Notes: generated by a model not told the origin, from the sequence alone. A stretch of 64,000 nucleotides of DNA from Spirochaetaceae bacterium (GCA_002729885.1 PBUB01000002.1:549745-613744), one strand, 5' to 3'. Counted from the first letter of the stretch, positions 7,200 to 17,097 are shown. Numbers and translations are program-made.

Positions 7200-8359
7200 T
7201 CTGGCTGACTCCTGTGGGAATCTTCCCCTGGATTGCGCCGGGAATCAGAGCGATCCCCAGCATTAAAATCGCTGGCATCCTGAATTCGATTCTGAGGACC
7301 CGAATCCAGATTTTCGGGCCCGGAGTGGGTGCTTTCTTCGACTGCGGTTGATTCGCTGGAAACAGGATTCTCTTGCGAAATTGAAATTCCGCTATTCAAT
7401 TGGGGCGAAAGATCCTGGGCCGTATGATCTTCCGTATAATCCCCGGTGATTGCGCCGCTGAGGGCAGCAGAAATCTTTTCTGTTGCTAAATGCATGGAAG
7501 GCATGTTGCGAAAGTAGAGATAGATTCCACCTGCAAGCATGGCACATCCGCCCAGGATAAACCATGCCGGCAGAAATTCTCCTGGTTCGACGGCCTCCGG
7601 CAATCCAGGAACGTAGCCGTACATGGAGGCTACTGCGAACAGGTTCGTGACGCTATGGACCCATATTGTCATCCATCCGAATCGGCAATACACCGCCATA
7701 TATCCCAGAAGGATGCCCAATGGCCATGCATAGCTAAACTGGTAGGGATTTCCATGGACCAGGCCAAATAGAAATCCCTGAAGCACCACAGCAATATGCA
7801 GGTTCATTCCATTCTTGAGCATCCCTCGGAGCATGAAGCCCCGAAATACCGTTTCCTCACAGAAAGGGCCAATAAGTCCTACGGTAATGATGGCTCCGGC
7901 AATATCCAGCCAGTGGCCAGTGGGGGAGAACATACTCATCAGTGCATCATAGAGCTCATAGTTGGGATACAGCCGAAAGGATAAGGCTTCCAGAATGGCC
8001 GCGGCTCCCTGGGATCCCACGGGAATCAAAAAAAAGACCGCTGCAAGAATGAGGATTCTGGAATCTGAATCTGCTTTCTCTAGATCGGTGCCGGCCTTCC
8101 AGGAAAGTCCACCATTCTGGCGCCCTGGATAGATAAATACGGCCACTGTGGCCACAATGAAGGGAACGGCCAACAGCAACTTGAAGCCGGACCCTGGAGG
8201 AATTTCCAGCGCTTTCAGAGGTGGAATGGAGATCAAAAATTCCCAGAGCTGATTCAGCAGCCCGGTGGCCACTCCTGCCAGCAGCATGACCAGCAGAAAG
8301 ATAAGAACGATGTAAAGGGGCTGGCCGTAGCGCTTCAGGGCGGAAGAAACCATTGGCAT
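7196..8359 (-). CDS. CPBP-family intramembrane metalloprotease with acidic C-terminal tail
   Basis: A 387-residue membrane protein of the CAAX-protease/bacteriocin-processing (Abi) family. Motif 1, CEETVFRG with Glu168-Glu169 and Arg173, and motif 2 with His202 (GLVHGNPYQ) are intact. About eight hydrophobic segments are visible in residues 10-290. The last 80 residues are polar, rich in Ser, Asp, Asn and Glu, and look disordered, which is unusual for the family. It overlaps the start of the downstream MBOAT gene. The substrate is unknown. Confidence 0.85.
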   Translation of the reverse strand: MPMVSSALKRYGQPLYIVLIFLLVMLLAGVATGLLNQLWEFLISIPPLKALEIPPGSGFKLLLAVPFIVATVAVFIYPGRQNGGLSWKAGTDLEKADSDSRILILAAVFFLIPVGSQGAAAILEALSFRLYPNYELYDALMSMFSPTGHWLDIAGAIITVGLIGPFCEETVFRGFMLRGMLKNGMNLHIAVVLQGFLFGLVHGNPYQFSYAWPLGILLGYMAVYCRFGWMTIWVHSVTNLFAVASMYGYVPGLPEAVEPGEFLPAWFILGGCAMLAGGIYLYFRNMPSMHLATEKISAALSGAITGDYTEDHTAQDLSPQLNSGISISQENPVSSESTAVEESTHSGPENLDSGPQNRIQDASDFNAGDRSDSRRNPGEDSHRSQPD

Positions 8360-8455
8360 CAGAGATCCGGCCGTGCTTTTCTCTGTCGAGTGTTTCCCGG
8401 TGCCTTGAAAAGGATGTTGCCAATTCAGCGTACGCGATGCTTCTCGGACCTATCT

Positions 8456-8671
8456 ATGATATGTGTTCACCGGTTGAATAAGACCGAACTCTACATAAAT
8501 CACCGAATTATCGAGACCGTGGAATCCCATCCGGATACTGTAATTACTCTTACAAATGAGAGAAAATATATTGTACGCGAGAGCCCGGAAGAAATCGCGG
8601 AGAAAATTGCGGACTTTGAGAGAAAAATTTTTGAAAAAGCGCTGTACGGGAGGGCCGATACAGGTTCATAA
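8456..8671 (+). CDS. flbD: Flagellar FlbD family protein
   Basis: A 72-residue protein. From ATG 8456 it reads MICVHRLNKTELYINHRIIE and continues with PDTVITLTNERKYIVRESPEE, the typical FlbD pattern (RLN...YIN..lIE..e.TPDTvITL..g.kyvV.Es.eEv). The upstream in-frame ATG at 8390 adds 22 residues not found in the family and is rejected. FlbD lies ahead of motA in spirochaetes and other phyla and is thought to help flagellar motor assembly, though its exact role is unsettled. motA begins 12 bases downstream. Confidence 0.92.
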   Translation: MICVHRLNKTELYINHRIIETVESHPDTVITLTNERKYIVRESPEEIAEKIADFERKIFEKALYGRADTGS

Positions 8672-8683
8672 GCAGGGTAGCAG

Positions 8684-9472
8684 ATGGATTTAGCAACGAT
8701 TGGTGGTCTAGTTATTGGTTTCGGTCTGGTTCTATTTGGAACTCTGGTGGCCGGACTTTCTCCTCTGGACATTTTTGACCTTCCTTCTGTCTTTATTACT
8801 ATTGGTGGTGGTCTTTCGGCCTCAGTTGTAGCCAGTCCGCTGTCCCGTTTGCTCAACTTCACCAAGTTTACTCGATTTGCTATTTTTCCCCGTCAGACCG
8901 ATGTAGGTCAGCTTATCCTTACTCTGGTAAGCTTTTCGGAACGGGCACGTCGGGAAGGTCTGCTTTCCCTGGAAGATGACCTGGTTAGTCTGGAAGAGCC
9001 CTTTCTGCGAAAAGGGATTCAGCTGGTGGTGGATGGAACGGATCCGGAACTGGTGCGCAATATTCTGGATACCGATATGCAGAATATCCATAATCGCCAC
9101 CAGGAAGGGATTAAACTCTGGAATGACCTGGGATTCTTTCTTCCTGCCTTTGGTATGATTGGAACCCTGATTGGTCTGGTGCAAATGCTGAAAAACCTGG
9201 GGGCCGGGGATCCATCCGCCATTGGTGCTGGTATGGCGGCGGCCTTGATTACTACCCTGTACGGATCCCTGGCTGCGAACCTGGTGGCCATTCCCATGAG
9301 TAGAAAACTGGCTCTGCGAGATGCAGACGAAATGATGATCAAAGCAATTATGATTGAAGGTATTTTGAGCATCCAGTCCGGAGATAACCCCAGGATTGTA
9401 AAAGACAAGCTCAGCTCCTTCCTTCCACCCGCTGAGCGTGCGGCCCTGGATGAAAGCACCGCTGGAGCATAA
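8684..9472 (+). CDS. motA: Flagellar motor stator protein MotA
   Basis: A 262-residue protein with four membrane segments: two near the N-terminus (residues 4-26 and 30-50) and two after the cytoplasmic loop (WNDLGFFLPAFGMIGTLIGL and ALITTLYGSLAANLVAIPM). The cytoplasmic loop carries charged residues that interact with FliG. MotA and MotB form the ion-conducting stator that turns the periplasmic flagella. Length and motif order match the family. It lies in the flbD-motA-motB-fliL order usual for spirochaetes. Confidence 0.96.
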   Translation: MDLATIGGLVIGFGLVLFGTLVAGLSPLDIFDLPSVFITIGGGLSASVVASPLSRLLNFTKFTRFAIFPRQTDVGQLILTLVSFSERARREGLLSLEDDLVSLEEPFLRKGIQLVVDGTDPELVRNILDTDMQNIHNRHQEGIKLWNDLGFFLPAFGMIGTLIGLVQMLKNLGAGDPSAIGAGMAAALITTLYGSLAANLVAIPMSRKLALRDADEMMIKAIMIEGILSIQSGDNPRIVKDKLSSFLPPAERAALDESTAGA

Positions 9473-9612
9473 TGGTCGGAGTGCAGCATGGGTGCTGGCA
9501 TTGGACCGGGATCGATCTAAAAGGACCCGGATGGACCTGCTTTCGCTCTGCAATAGCCGGTCCATTTGATTCGGGCTGCTGGCCTGCGATAGCCCAAAAA
9601 TAAGGCAAAACT

Positions 9613-10449
9613 ATGGCGAAGAAAGATAACTGTCCTCCCTGCGAAGAAGGCTCCCCGGCATGGATGACTACCTACGGGGATATGGTGACTCTGCTCCTGT
9701 GCTTCTTCGTAATGCTTTTTGCCACGGGTAAGGCCACGCCCCAGGAAATTCAGCTAATCCTTTCTGCCTTTTCCAACAGTATGGGTTTCTTTGAAGGCGG
9801 TCAGACCCTTTCCAAAGGTCGACTGGAAGAGATGGGCATGAATCTGGAAAGCCTGCCGTCCCAGACTAAAGGAAAGTCCCTGGCTCGAAGTAGAACCCAG
9901 GCACAGACTATATTCAAACCAGAGATTCAGGCCAAAAAGGTTCGCATTACCGAAGATGAACGAGGACTGGTCATTTCTCTGCTGGGCGCTGACTATTTCG
10001 AAGAAGGAAGCGCACAGAGAACGCCGGAACTGGAAAAAGCCCTTATTAAAGCTGCTTCTCTTCTCAAGACAGTGGATCGATTCGCACGCATTGAAGGACA
10101 TGCAGCGGCCGGCGAAGAAGCGCGACTCAGTCCTGACGAAGACAGCCCCAGAAGAGAAAGAACCTACGCAAACGCCTGGGATCTTGCCGGGGCCCGCTCC
10201 ATCAATTCAGCTACCTTTCTCCAGGCCCAGGGTGTGCCTCCGGCCTTGATGCAGGTGATCAGCTACGGATCCTACCGACCGCTGGCTCTGGAAGGGGATC
10301 AGGGCACTCCGGAAGCAGCGGCCCATAACCGCAGGATCGATATTGTAATTCTACCATATGAAAGTGCCAATAGAGAGTCCGGAGAATCCAATTACCGCAT
10401 GCCCGAAACCCGCCTTCCCGATGAGGAATACACAGGACCGGAGCAGTAG
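9613..10449 (+). CDS. motB: Flagellar motor stator protein MotB
   Basis: A 278-residue protein with a single transmembrane helix (residues 18-38) bearing the essential ion-binding Asp23 in TTYGDMVTLLLCFFVMLFA. A long linker (40-125) and a C-terminal OmpA-like peptidoglycan-binding domain (about 125-260: FEEGSAQRTPELEKAL, IEGHA, NRRIDIVILP) follow. It anchors the stator to the cell wall. The start ATG at 9613 follows AAGGCAAAACT, a modest site. It is separated from motA by 140 bases, more than usual. A short CGGCCGT-A-ACGGCCG palindrome follows the stop at 10473-10487. Confidence 0.95.
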   Translation: MAKKDNCPPCEEGSPAWMTTYGDMVTLLLCFFVMLFATGKATPQEIQLILSAFSNSMGFFEGGQTLSKGRLEEMGMNLESLPSQTKGKSLARSRTQAQTIFKPEIQAKKVRITEDERGLVISLLGADYFEEGSAQRTPELEKALIKAASLLKTVDRFARIEGHAAAGEEARLSPDEDSPRRERTYANAWDLAGARSINSATFLQAQGVPPALMQVISYGSYRPLALEGDQGTPEAAAHNRRIDIVILPYESANRESGESNYRMPETRLPDEEYTGPEQ

Positions 10450-10594
10450 TGCCGGAAGGGATCGGAAAAGCTCGGCCGTAACGGCCGTAAGCTGATTCAA
10501 TCGGAATCCGCCGGGGCTACTGTTGCCACCGGGACATAAAAAAAATGGCAACAATTCTAAGGATTGTTCCGATCTGAATTAGTAGGAGTTTTTC

Positions 10595-11128
10595 ATGGCA
10601 GATGATGAGCTGTTAGAAGAAGGCGAAGAGGAAGGTGGTGAGTATCAGCCACAGGCAGCCTCTGGCTTAAACAGGATCGTAAAGATACTGATCTATGTTG
10701 CTATTGCAGTGGCAGGGATGCTTCTTATGGCTTTTATCGCCTATTTCGTGGGAAAGGAAGCTGCCTCCGAGCAATTCAAGGAAGTATCTTCTATCGCTGT
10801 GGTTAAACCACCTCCTCCTCTGGAAAACTTCAACTTTACCGAAGAATTTCGCGTAAACACTGCCGACCAGGGAGAAGCTCACTTTATCAAAATGAAGATG
10901 AGTCTTGGCTTCGAGCAGGGAAACAAGGCACTGTCCGCCGAACTGGCTCAGCGTACTCCTCAGCTTCGAGATACCATAATCCTGATTCTTTCCGGCAAGA
11001 CCAAAGCGGATCTATCCACCGCACGAGACAAAGTGGAACTGCGCGAAGAACTTAAAGCATCCATCAATCATTTACTTTCCGAAGGCAAAGTGAAGGATGT
11101 TTATTTCACAGAATTCATTGTGAACTGA
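10595..11128 (+). CDS. fliL: Flagellar basal body-associated protein FliL
   Basis: A 177-residue protein: an acidic cytoplasmic N-terminus, one membrane helix (residues 28-50), and a periplasmic domain ending FTEFIVN, the usual FliL terminus (yFTeFVvQ). The conserved RDTIILILSGKTKADLSTARDK segment is present around residues 127-148. FliL surrounds the stator and supports torque. A strong Shine-Dalgarno (AGGAG) precedes the ATG. It is the last gene of the motor cluster and converges on waaA. Confidence 0.95.
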   Translation: MADDELLEEGEEEGGEYQPQAASGLNRIVKILIYVAIAVAGMLLMAFIAYFVGKEAASEQFKEVSSIAVVKPPPPLENFNFTEEFRVNTADQGEAHFIKMKMSLGFEQGNKALSAELAQRTPQLRDTIILILSGKTKADLSTARDKVELREELKASINHLLSEGKVKDVYFTEFIVN

Positions 11129-11211
11129 TCTTCAAAGCCCTGGTGCGATACATCTGGCTTTGTAGCATTGAGCCGGGATGCGCGGACACTTGCGAATACA
11201 GCAAAAAGCAA

Positions 11212-12555
11212 TCAGGCGATGTTAAACTGATCGCAGAATACCTGCGATGCCCCTTTGCGACTGCTCAGAAGCTTCTTTCCTATCTTTCCCTGTCTTTTGC
11301 GAAACATGGATTCATCCGTAAGGCGAAACATGATTTCCTTGAGTAGCCGGGTGCTGGGGGCTACAAACAGAGCCCCTGCCTGACGAAGATCCACTGCTAT
11401 GGGACTGGATTCAATCCTGGGTCCGGTAACAATGGGAATTCCCAGAGCGGCGGCTTCAGCTGTGTTATGCACTCGATTATGGTATGCTCCGCCAATATAG
11501 CAGAATTGAGCCAGCGCATAGGCATGGGCCAAAAGACCCAGACAATTCATAATTAAGATCCGATTTTCGCTTTTACCTGGCTCATGCACCGGCAGATGCT
11601 GATTTTCCGAATCCGGCACAAATAGATCTGCCTGTAATTCTTCTTTTGCCAGGTTATGCGAAAGCTCCGCCACTCGATGGGAATCTATATGATGGGGAAA
11701 TATCCAGACCTTCCATCCATGGAATCGATCCAGCCATTCAGAAAGCACAGGAAATACCATTTCATCGCAGGCTTTATAGGTAGAGGCCAGGATCAAAATC
11801 TGTTCTTTCTTTCTCTTCTTGCCGGCTTTCGTTTTCGCTGGCGGCCTGAGCAGCGACTGGAATCTTTTTTTGTGCTCCTCCGGTAATCGGGCCTGCTCCA
11901 GTTTATGGAATATGGTATCAAAGCGAGTGTCGCCGGTAACATGAACCGGGCCCTTATAAAGCTGCTGAAAGCGCTTCTGGTTGGCTTCATCCACAGCGCC
12001 GATGCCAGTAAGATGGCTGTAATGAGGAGCGAAGAACCATTTCCATTTGAGTCTGGAGGAGTCCCGGGGCAGGGCAGCGGAGGCCAGAAAGCATCGGGTA
12101 CCTCTGGAGGAAAGATATCGCAGCAGATTGGGAAATACATCCCAGGTGCTGGTGATAAATGTATGTATGGGTAATTTGCCTATAAGCGAAGCCCATCGAA
12201 AGGGAAGATCCAGCGGCAGATAGAAAGCAAAATCCACTGTATCGGTGGGCAGTCGCTTTACGCTTCTGGAGAACACAGAAAGTACAATCGTGGATTTGCC
12301 GCGACTGCGAATCTCTCTGGCCAGGGCCAGGGATTGATCCAGTTCTCCGGCGCTGGCTGCATGTAACCAGATAATGGGAGCATTATGGCCGGGCAAGTTT
12401 CGCATCTTCGCTTCTGTGCTTGCGAATCTGCGAAATTGTCGCCATCCATCCTTGCGGCTCTTGCGAAAATCGCGCAGCCCTGGATGAAAGAGAGCCAGGA
12501 TCCGGTAAAGAGGATACAGCGCCAGAAGGCTCAGATTATATAGAAGAATTCCCAT
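11212..12555 (-). CDS. waaA: 3-deoxy-D-manno-octulosonic acid (Kdo) transferase
   Basis: A 447-residue glycosyltransferase of the GT30 family that attaches Kdo to lipid A precursor at the inner membrane. It has an N-terminal hydrophobic anchor (residues 4-24), the acceptor-side motif ASAGELDQ with the catalytic Glu (around residue 70), the middle HVTGDTRFD, and a C-terminal sugar-nucleotide domain with FCYIGGAYHNRVHNTAEAAALGIP. A Lys/Arg-rich insertion (AKTKAGKKRKKEQ) around residue 250 is unusual. Presence of waaA indicates an LPS-bearing outer membrane. The gene starts 25 bases after the phoU stop on the same strand. Confidence 0.92.
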   Translation of the reverse strand: MGILLYNLSLLALYPLYRILALFHPGLRDFRKSRKDGWRQFRRFASTEAKMRNLPGHNAPIIWLHAASAGELDQSLALAREIRSRGKSTIVLSVFSRSVKRLPTDTVDFAFYLPLDLPFRWASLIGKLPIHTFITSTWDVFPNLLRYLSSRGTRCFLASAALPRDSSRLKWKWFFAPHYSHLTGIGAVDEANQKRFQQLYKGPVHVTGDTRFDTIFHKLEQARLPEEHKKRFQSLLRPPAKTKAGKKRKKEQILILASTYKACDEMVFPVLSEWLDRFHGWKVWIFPHHIDSHRVAELSHNLAKEELQADLFVPDSENQHLPVHEPGKSENRILIMNCLGLLAHAYALAQFCYIGGAYHNRVHNTAEAAALGIPIVTGPRIESSPIAVDLRQAGALFVAPSTRLLKEIMFRLTDESMFRKRQGKIGKKLLSSRKGASQVFCDQFNIA

Positions 12556-12580
12556 GATAAGGGCCGAACTCGGCCACCCA

Positions 12581-13180
12581 TCAGGTGGAGTGACGGATGT
12601 CCTGGGCTTTTACAGAGAAAATAACGTTTTCCGCAATGTTGGTGGAGAGGTCGCCGATGCGCTCCATGGCTCGGACAATGAGTGCCAGAGAGATATCTGT
12701 GGAGACCTCCAGGATCTTTTCCTCGATGGCATCCACTTCCAGTTCCAGTTGCAGCACCTTGTTGGCCGCATCCAGATCTGAATTCACCAGAGCCTGCGCC
12801 GCTTCCTTCAGGGCTTCTCTGGCCTTTGAGGCGAGCTCCCGTAGATCTTCGGAAACCTGACCGCCGGGCAGTCTGAGACTCCACCGAGCAATGGTCTTGG
12901 ATTCATCTCCAATACGTTCCAGATCCCTGGTTGTCTTGATGGCGCTGAAAATATAGCGAAAATCCAGGGCAAAGGGTTCCTGCAGGGCCAGAAGACGCAT
13001 GCATTTCTCATCCATCTGGATTTCCATGGCATTCAGCTCCCTGTCCATGGATACAGTCTTCTGAAACAGGGTTTCTTCTCTTTTTTCCAGGGTTTCCAGT
13101 GCCATATCCAGAATGGCCTCCGCCCTGCGGGCCATCAGGCTGACATGCTCTTTCAGTTCATCTAGTTGCTTTTGGATCAT
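12581..13180 (-). CDS. phoU: Phosphate-specific transport accessory protein PhoU
   Basis: A 199-residue all-helical protein with two PhoU repeats; RDLERIGDESKTIARW in the first and RAMERIGDLSTNIAENVIF in the second are the duplicated metal-binding signatures (ExxxD/RIGD). PhoU couples the Pst transporter to PhoR and damps the phosphate response. It is transcribed away from pstS across a 162-base shared control region, so unlike in Escherichia coli it is not at the end of the pst operon. Confidence 0.93.
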   Translation of the reverse strand: MIQKQLDELKEHVSLMARRAEAILDMALETLEKREETLFQKTVSMDRELNAMEIQMDEKCMRLLALQEPFALDFRYIFSAIKTTRDLERIGDESKTIARWSLRLPGGQVSEDLRELASKAREALKEAAQALVNSDLDAANKVLQLELEVDAIEEKILEVSTDISLALIVRAMERIGDLSTNIAENVIFSVKAQDIRHST

Positions 13181-13298
13181 GGCTTTCTACTGGACATCGA
13201 GGTGGCAAAAATCCAGTAGGTCAAGCGAGAATTGTCTGGGCATTATTTCCCCTGGATTTGAGGCTGCTAATGCAGGATTGTGACGGTAGCCACAGAAA

Positions 13299-13316
13299 TG
13301 TAACATAGTTGTAATA
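13299..13316 (+). promoter_or_regulatory. PHO-box-like direct repeat upstream of pstS
   Basis: TGTAACA (13299-13305), a four-base AT-rich spacer TAGT, and TGTAATA (13310-13316) form two seven-base direct repeats with the 11-base period of PhoB binding sites. It ends 26 bases before the pstS ATG. The divergent phoU promoter could share it. The site is inferred by pattern and by the presence of phoB in the cluster. Confidence 0.55.
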
Positions 13317-13342
13317 ATATTGGTCCATTCTCAGGAGTTACT

Positions 13343-14329
13343 ATGCAAATGAATCGAAATATTTGGAAGGCAGGGCTGGGACTAGCCCTGATATCATCCT
13401 TCTCTCTGGCATCCTGCAAAGAGAGAATCATGGTGCAGATCGATGGATCCAGTACCGTATACCCCATTACAGAAGCCGTTGCAGCTGCATTCCAGGAAAA
13501 ATCTGGCGATGTGAATGTAACTGTAGGTGTAAGTGGAACCGGCGGTGGATTTAAGAAGTTCTGCAGCGGAAAAACCGACATCTCAGATGCATCCAGAGTG
13601 ATCAAATCTGATGAACTGGAAAAATGCGAAGCAGCCGGAATCAACTTCATTGAGATTCCTGTGGCCTATGACGGATTGGCTGTTCTTGTAAATCCTGAAA
13701 ATGACTTTGTAGACAAGCTCACAGTAGATGAGCTCAAGAAAATCTTCAACTCAGAAAGCCCTGCAAAGACCTGGGCAGAAGTTCGAGAAGGCTGGCCGGA
13801 AGAAGAAATCAAGGCTTACTCCCCTGGTAAGGATTCCGGAACTTTCGACTATTTCATTGAAGCAATTATCGGAAAAGGCGGTCAGGTTCGATCTGACGCT
13901 CTATTCAGCGAAGATGACAATACTCTGGTTCGAGGCATTGCCGGAGACAAAAATGGAGTTGGATTCTTTGGCTTCGCATACTACGAGGAAAATAAGGATT
14001 CCCTGAAGCTTGTTCCTATCGTAAACCCTCGAAGTGGTGAGGCAGTTCAGCCCAGCCTGGAAACCGTAAAGAAAGGAACTTACTCTCCTCTTTCACGTCC
14101 GCTTCTGATCTATGTTTCTGAAGCAGGTGCGAAAAAAGACCATGTGAAGAAATTCGTCGATTTCTATCTGGCAAACGTTGCCGAGCTGTCCAAGCAGGTA
14201 GGTTACATCCCTCTGTCTGCAGAAGCTTACGAAAACATCAAGGCTCATTTTGAAAACCTTGAGACCGGAAGCGTTCTAAAAGATGTGGATCTGATGGGCA
14301 AACCCGTGGAGAGTTTGTACGCCAACTAA
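13343..14329 (+). CDS. pstS: Phosphate ABC transporter substrate-binding lipoprotein
   Basis: A 328-residue periplasmic phosphate-binding protein. It starts MQMNRNIWKAGLGLALISS with lipobox SLASC, so it is a lipoprotein. Phosphate-binding features of the family are seen: DGSSTVYPITEA, GVSGTGGGFKKFCSGKTDISDASR, and SGTFDYF. The ATG follows a clear AGGAG. It heads pstSCAB. The residue C in KFCSG is usual for the family. Confidence 0.96.
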   Translation: MQMNRNIWKAGLGLALISSFSLASCKERIMVQIDGSSTVYPITEAVAAAFQEKSGDVNVTVGVSGTGGGFKKFCSGKTDISDASRVIKSDELEKCEAAGINFIEIPVAYDGLAVLVNPENDFVDKLTVDELKKIFNSESPAKTWAEVREGWPEEEIKAYSPGKDSGTFDYFIEAIIGKGGQVRSDALFSEDDNTLVRGIAGDKNGVGFFGFAYYEENKDSLKLVPIVNPRSGEAVQPSLETVKKGTYSPLSRPLLIYVSEAGAKKDHVKKFVDFYLANVAELSKQVGYIPLSAEAYENIKAHFENLETGSVLKDVDLMGKPVESLYAN

Positions 14330-14349
14330 TGGCTGAGCTCCAGATCTAA

Positions 14350-15315
14350 ATGAAAGACAACCTGGAAATCCTTGTAGAGGCAGTCCAGGGTGACCGAAAG
14401 AGGGTTTTTGCTCGATACGGGCAGAAACCCTCCAAGGCCCTGGGGGAAAGAACCATTCGATGGGTCTTACGCATCCTTGGGGCCACCACGGTCACTATTA
14501 CGGCTCTCATTGTTTTTATCCTGGTTTCCGATGCCATCGGATTCTTTCAGGAAGTGAACTTCATTGACTTCATCGCAGGCACCCACTGGGAGCCTTTTGG
14601 TCATGAAAAAAAGTTTGGTGTGCTGCCTCTGCTAAGTGGCACACTGATGATTGCGCTGGGAGCAAGCGCTGTTGCCATTCCCTTTGGCCTGGGCACAGCT
14701 ATCTATTTAACCCAGTACTCCCCAATCTGGTTTCGTGAAGTGGCCACTCCTGTAGTTGAAATCCTGGGTGGTATCCCTACTGTAGTTTATGGGTATTTCG
14801 CGCTGGTTACGGTGACTCCAATTCTTAAAGTTCTGTTCGGAGACGATACGGTGCAGGTATTCAATGCCATGTCTGCATCCATTGTGGTGGGAATCAGTAT
14901 TTTACCCATGGTATCCTCTCTATCGGCAGATTCGCTTCGAGTAGTTCCTGTAAGCATCAAGAATGCAGGATATGCTCTGGGAATGAGTCGATTTCATGTT
15001 GTTACCAAGATTATTATTCCTGCGGCCATTAGCGGAATTATTGCATCCTTTATTCTGGCATTTGCCCGGGCTGTGGGCGAAACCATGGCCGTTACCCTGG
15101 CAGCAGGAGCTACACCTACTACTGCCTGGAATTACTTCGAAGGCATACAGACCATGACGGCTTTCATCGTGCAGATTTCTCTGGGAGATGCATCTGCAGG
15201 AAGTATTGAATACTTCACGCGATATGCTATCGGTCTCACCCTGTTCGTTCTTACTTTTAGCTTTAATTTTATAGCCACTCGCATTGTGCGAAGATTCCGG
15301 GAGGTGTATCAATGA
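14350..15315 (+). CDS. pstC: Phosphate ABC transporter permease PstC
   Basis: A 321-residue inner-membrane permease with six main helices. The cytoplasmic EAA-type loop is seen as GYALGMSRFHVVTKIIIPAAISGI (interaction with PstB). GGIPTVVYGYFALVTVTP is characteristic of PstC/PstA. It has a 45-residue soluble N-terminus. Its stop overlaps the pstA ATG (ATGA), indicating coupled translation. Confidence 0.95.
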   Translation: MKDNLEILVEAVQGDRKRVFARYGQKPSKALGERTIRWVLRILGATTVTITALIVFILVSDAIGFFQEVNFIDFIAGTHWEPFGHEKKFGVLPLLSGTLMIALGASAVAIPFGLGTAIYLTQYSPIWFREVATPVVEILGGIPTVVYGYFALVTVTPILKVLFGDDTVQVFNAMSASIVVGISILPMVSSLSADSLRVVPVSIKNAGYALGMSRFHVVTKIIIPAAISGIIASFILAFARAVGETMAVTLAAGATPTTAWNYFEGIQTMTAFIVQISLGDASAGSIEYFTRYAIGLTLFVLTFSFNFIATRIVRRFREVYQ

Positions 15316-16274
15316 ATCAATTTGATCCCTCTCGTTACCGGCGATATCAGATGTATGGTCTGATATTTCAGTTCACCTGCTTTGTGGCGAATTTCGTAGC
15401 CCTATTTTTCCTGGGCTACCTTCTAATCGACTTGCTGATTACAGGATTCGATGGACTGAGTCTGGACTTTATTACAAATACCGCTCATCCCAATCCCAAA
15501 CGGGCCGGCATTCTTTCTGGAATTGTAGGGACCCTGTGGCTCATGGGACTCACTGCAGCCTTTGCCATACCTATCGGTGTTGGTGCCGGAATCTTTCTGG
15601 AAGAGTATGCCAGAAACAACCGCATTGTACGATTTGTTAAACTGAACATCCAGAATCTGGCCGGGGTGCCTTCCATTATCTATGGAATTCTGGGCTATAC
15701 CTTGTTTGGAATCTGGCTGCCCAGAGCTCTGCAAATCCTCATCGACGGATTCAATACAGTGCTGGGGCCCATGGGCCTGGCCATCACCTTCGATCCATCC
15801 GTTCTGGGTCAGAGCGTGCTGGCTGGATCCCTTACCATGGCTTTGCTGGTGCTCCCTGTGATTACAATCGCAGCTCAGGAAGCGCTGAGGGCTGTGCCAG
15901 ATTCCTTTCGCCTGGCCGGATATGGAATCGGAATGACCAGGTGGCAGGTGGTGCGCTATCAGGTGCTGCCCGTGGCCACCCCTGGAATTCTTACAGGCGT
16001 CATTCTGGCTCTTTCCAGGGCCATTGGCGAGGCGGCTCCTTTGCTTCTTGTCGGGGCTGCAGGCTACATCGCCTTCGTAACCGGCCATCCATTGGATGGA
16101 TATACGGTCCTGCCCATTCAAATTTACAACTGGACCGGGCGTCCTCAGGAGGAGTTTCATGCTCTGGCAGGCTCCGCTATTATTGTGCTTCTTGTGGTGC
16201 TACTGTTAATGAATGCGGTGGCCATTTATTTGAGGCTTTTCTTTCGAAAGAAACTGAGCTATCTACATTCATAA
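15312..16274 (+). CDS. pstA: Phosphate ABC transporter permease PstA
   Basis: A 320-residue permease with six helices. [17 protein letters not shown] and the EAA loop [24 protein letters not shown] are visible. It pairs with PstC as the channel of the high-affinity phosphate importer. The ATG lies within the pstC stop, and pstB follows 13 bases downstream. Confidence 0.95.
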   Translation: MNQFDPSRYRRYQMYGLIFQFTCFVANFVALFFLGYLLIDLLITGFDGLSLDFITNTAHPNPKRAGILSGIVGTLWLMGLTAAFAIPIGVGAGIFLEEYARNNRIVRFVKLNIQNLAGVPSIIYGILGYTLFGIWLPRALQILIDGFNTVLGPMGLAITFDPSVLGQSVLAGSLTMALLVLPVITIAAQEALRAVPDSFRLAGYGIGMTRWQVVRYQVLPVATPGILTGVILALSRAIGEAAPLLLVGAAGYIAFVTGHPLDGYTVLPIQIYNWTGRPQEEFHALAGSAIIVLLVVLLLMNAVAIYLRLFFRKKLSYLHS

Positions 16275-16287
16275 ACCGGCAATTATC

Positions 16288-17097
16288 ATGGCAGAGAACG
16301 ACATCAATTTTCAGGTAAGTACAAACAGTTCGCAGGACGACGGTCCCCGGGAGCCTATATTCAGGACCAAAAAGCTAAGCGTATTCTATGATACGTTTCA
16401 GGCCATTACCGACCTGGATCTGGATATTTACAAGCAGCGAGTGACGGCTCTGATTGGCCCATCGGGCTGCGGAAAATCTACATTCCTTCGCACATTGAAT
16501 CGTATGAATGACTTTGTGGAAGGAGCCCGCGCAGAAGGAGATGTTCTCCTGGATGGACTCAACATCTTTGCGCCGGACGTGGATCCAGTGGAGATTAGAC
16601 TGCGAGTTGGGATGGTGTTTCAAAGCCCCAATCCATTTCCTAAAACCATCTACGAAAACATTGCTCTGGGTCCGCGAATCAATGGATATACCGGAGATCT
16701 GGAAGAGCTGGTTCAGGAAGCGCTAAAGAAATCCTATCTATGGGATGAAGTGAAAGATAAGCTTCAGGAATCAGCCTACAGCCTTTCTGGAGGCCAGCAG
16801 CAGCGTCTCTGTATTGCGCGAGCTATTGCGATGCAGCCAGAGGTGCTTCTCATGGATGAGCCCACAGCCTCCCTGGATCCCATCTCCACCAATAAGATTG
16901 AAGAACTCATTCTTGAGCTAAAGAAGAATTACACAATCGTAATCGTAACGCACAATATGCAGCAGGCTGCGCGAATAGGGGATTTTACTGCTCTATTCTA
17001 TCAGGGCAAGCTTATCGAATACGATTCTACTTTTAAAATATTCACCAATCCTGCCGAGAAGCTAACCGAGGATTACATCACCGGTCGATTCGGATAA
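16288..17097 (+). CDS. pstB: Phosphate ABC transporter ATP-binding protein
   Basis: A 269-residue ABC ATPase. Walker A is GPSGCGKST, the Q-loop is [12 protein letters not shown], the signature is [16 protein letters not shown], Walker B is [12 protein letters not shown], and the switch His is [19 protein letters not shown] and [13 protein letters not shown] are typical of PstB. It is the last gene of pstSCAB; a GC-rich hairpin with a T run lies about 135 bases downstream. Confidence 0.97.
   Translation: MAENDINFQVSTNSSQDDGPREPIFRTKKLSVFYDTFQAITDLDLDIYKQRVTALIGPSGCGKSTFLRTLNRMNDFVEGARAEGDVLLDGLNIFAPDVDPVEIRLRVGMVFQSPNPFPKTIYENIALGPRINGYTGDLEELVQEALKKSYLWDEVKDKLQESAYSLSGGQQQRLCIARAIAMQPEVLLMDEPTASLDPISTNKIEELILELKKNYTIVIVTHNMQQAARIGDFTALFYQGKLIEYDSTFKIFTNPAEKLTEDYITGRFG

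Noticed and set aside
8390..8455. Longer N-terminus for FlbD
   Set aside because: The extra 22 residues are not found in the family and the MICVHRLN start matches FlbD well.
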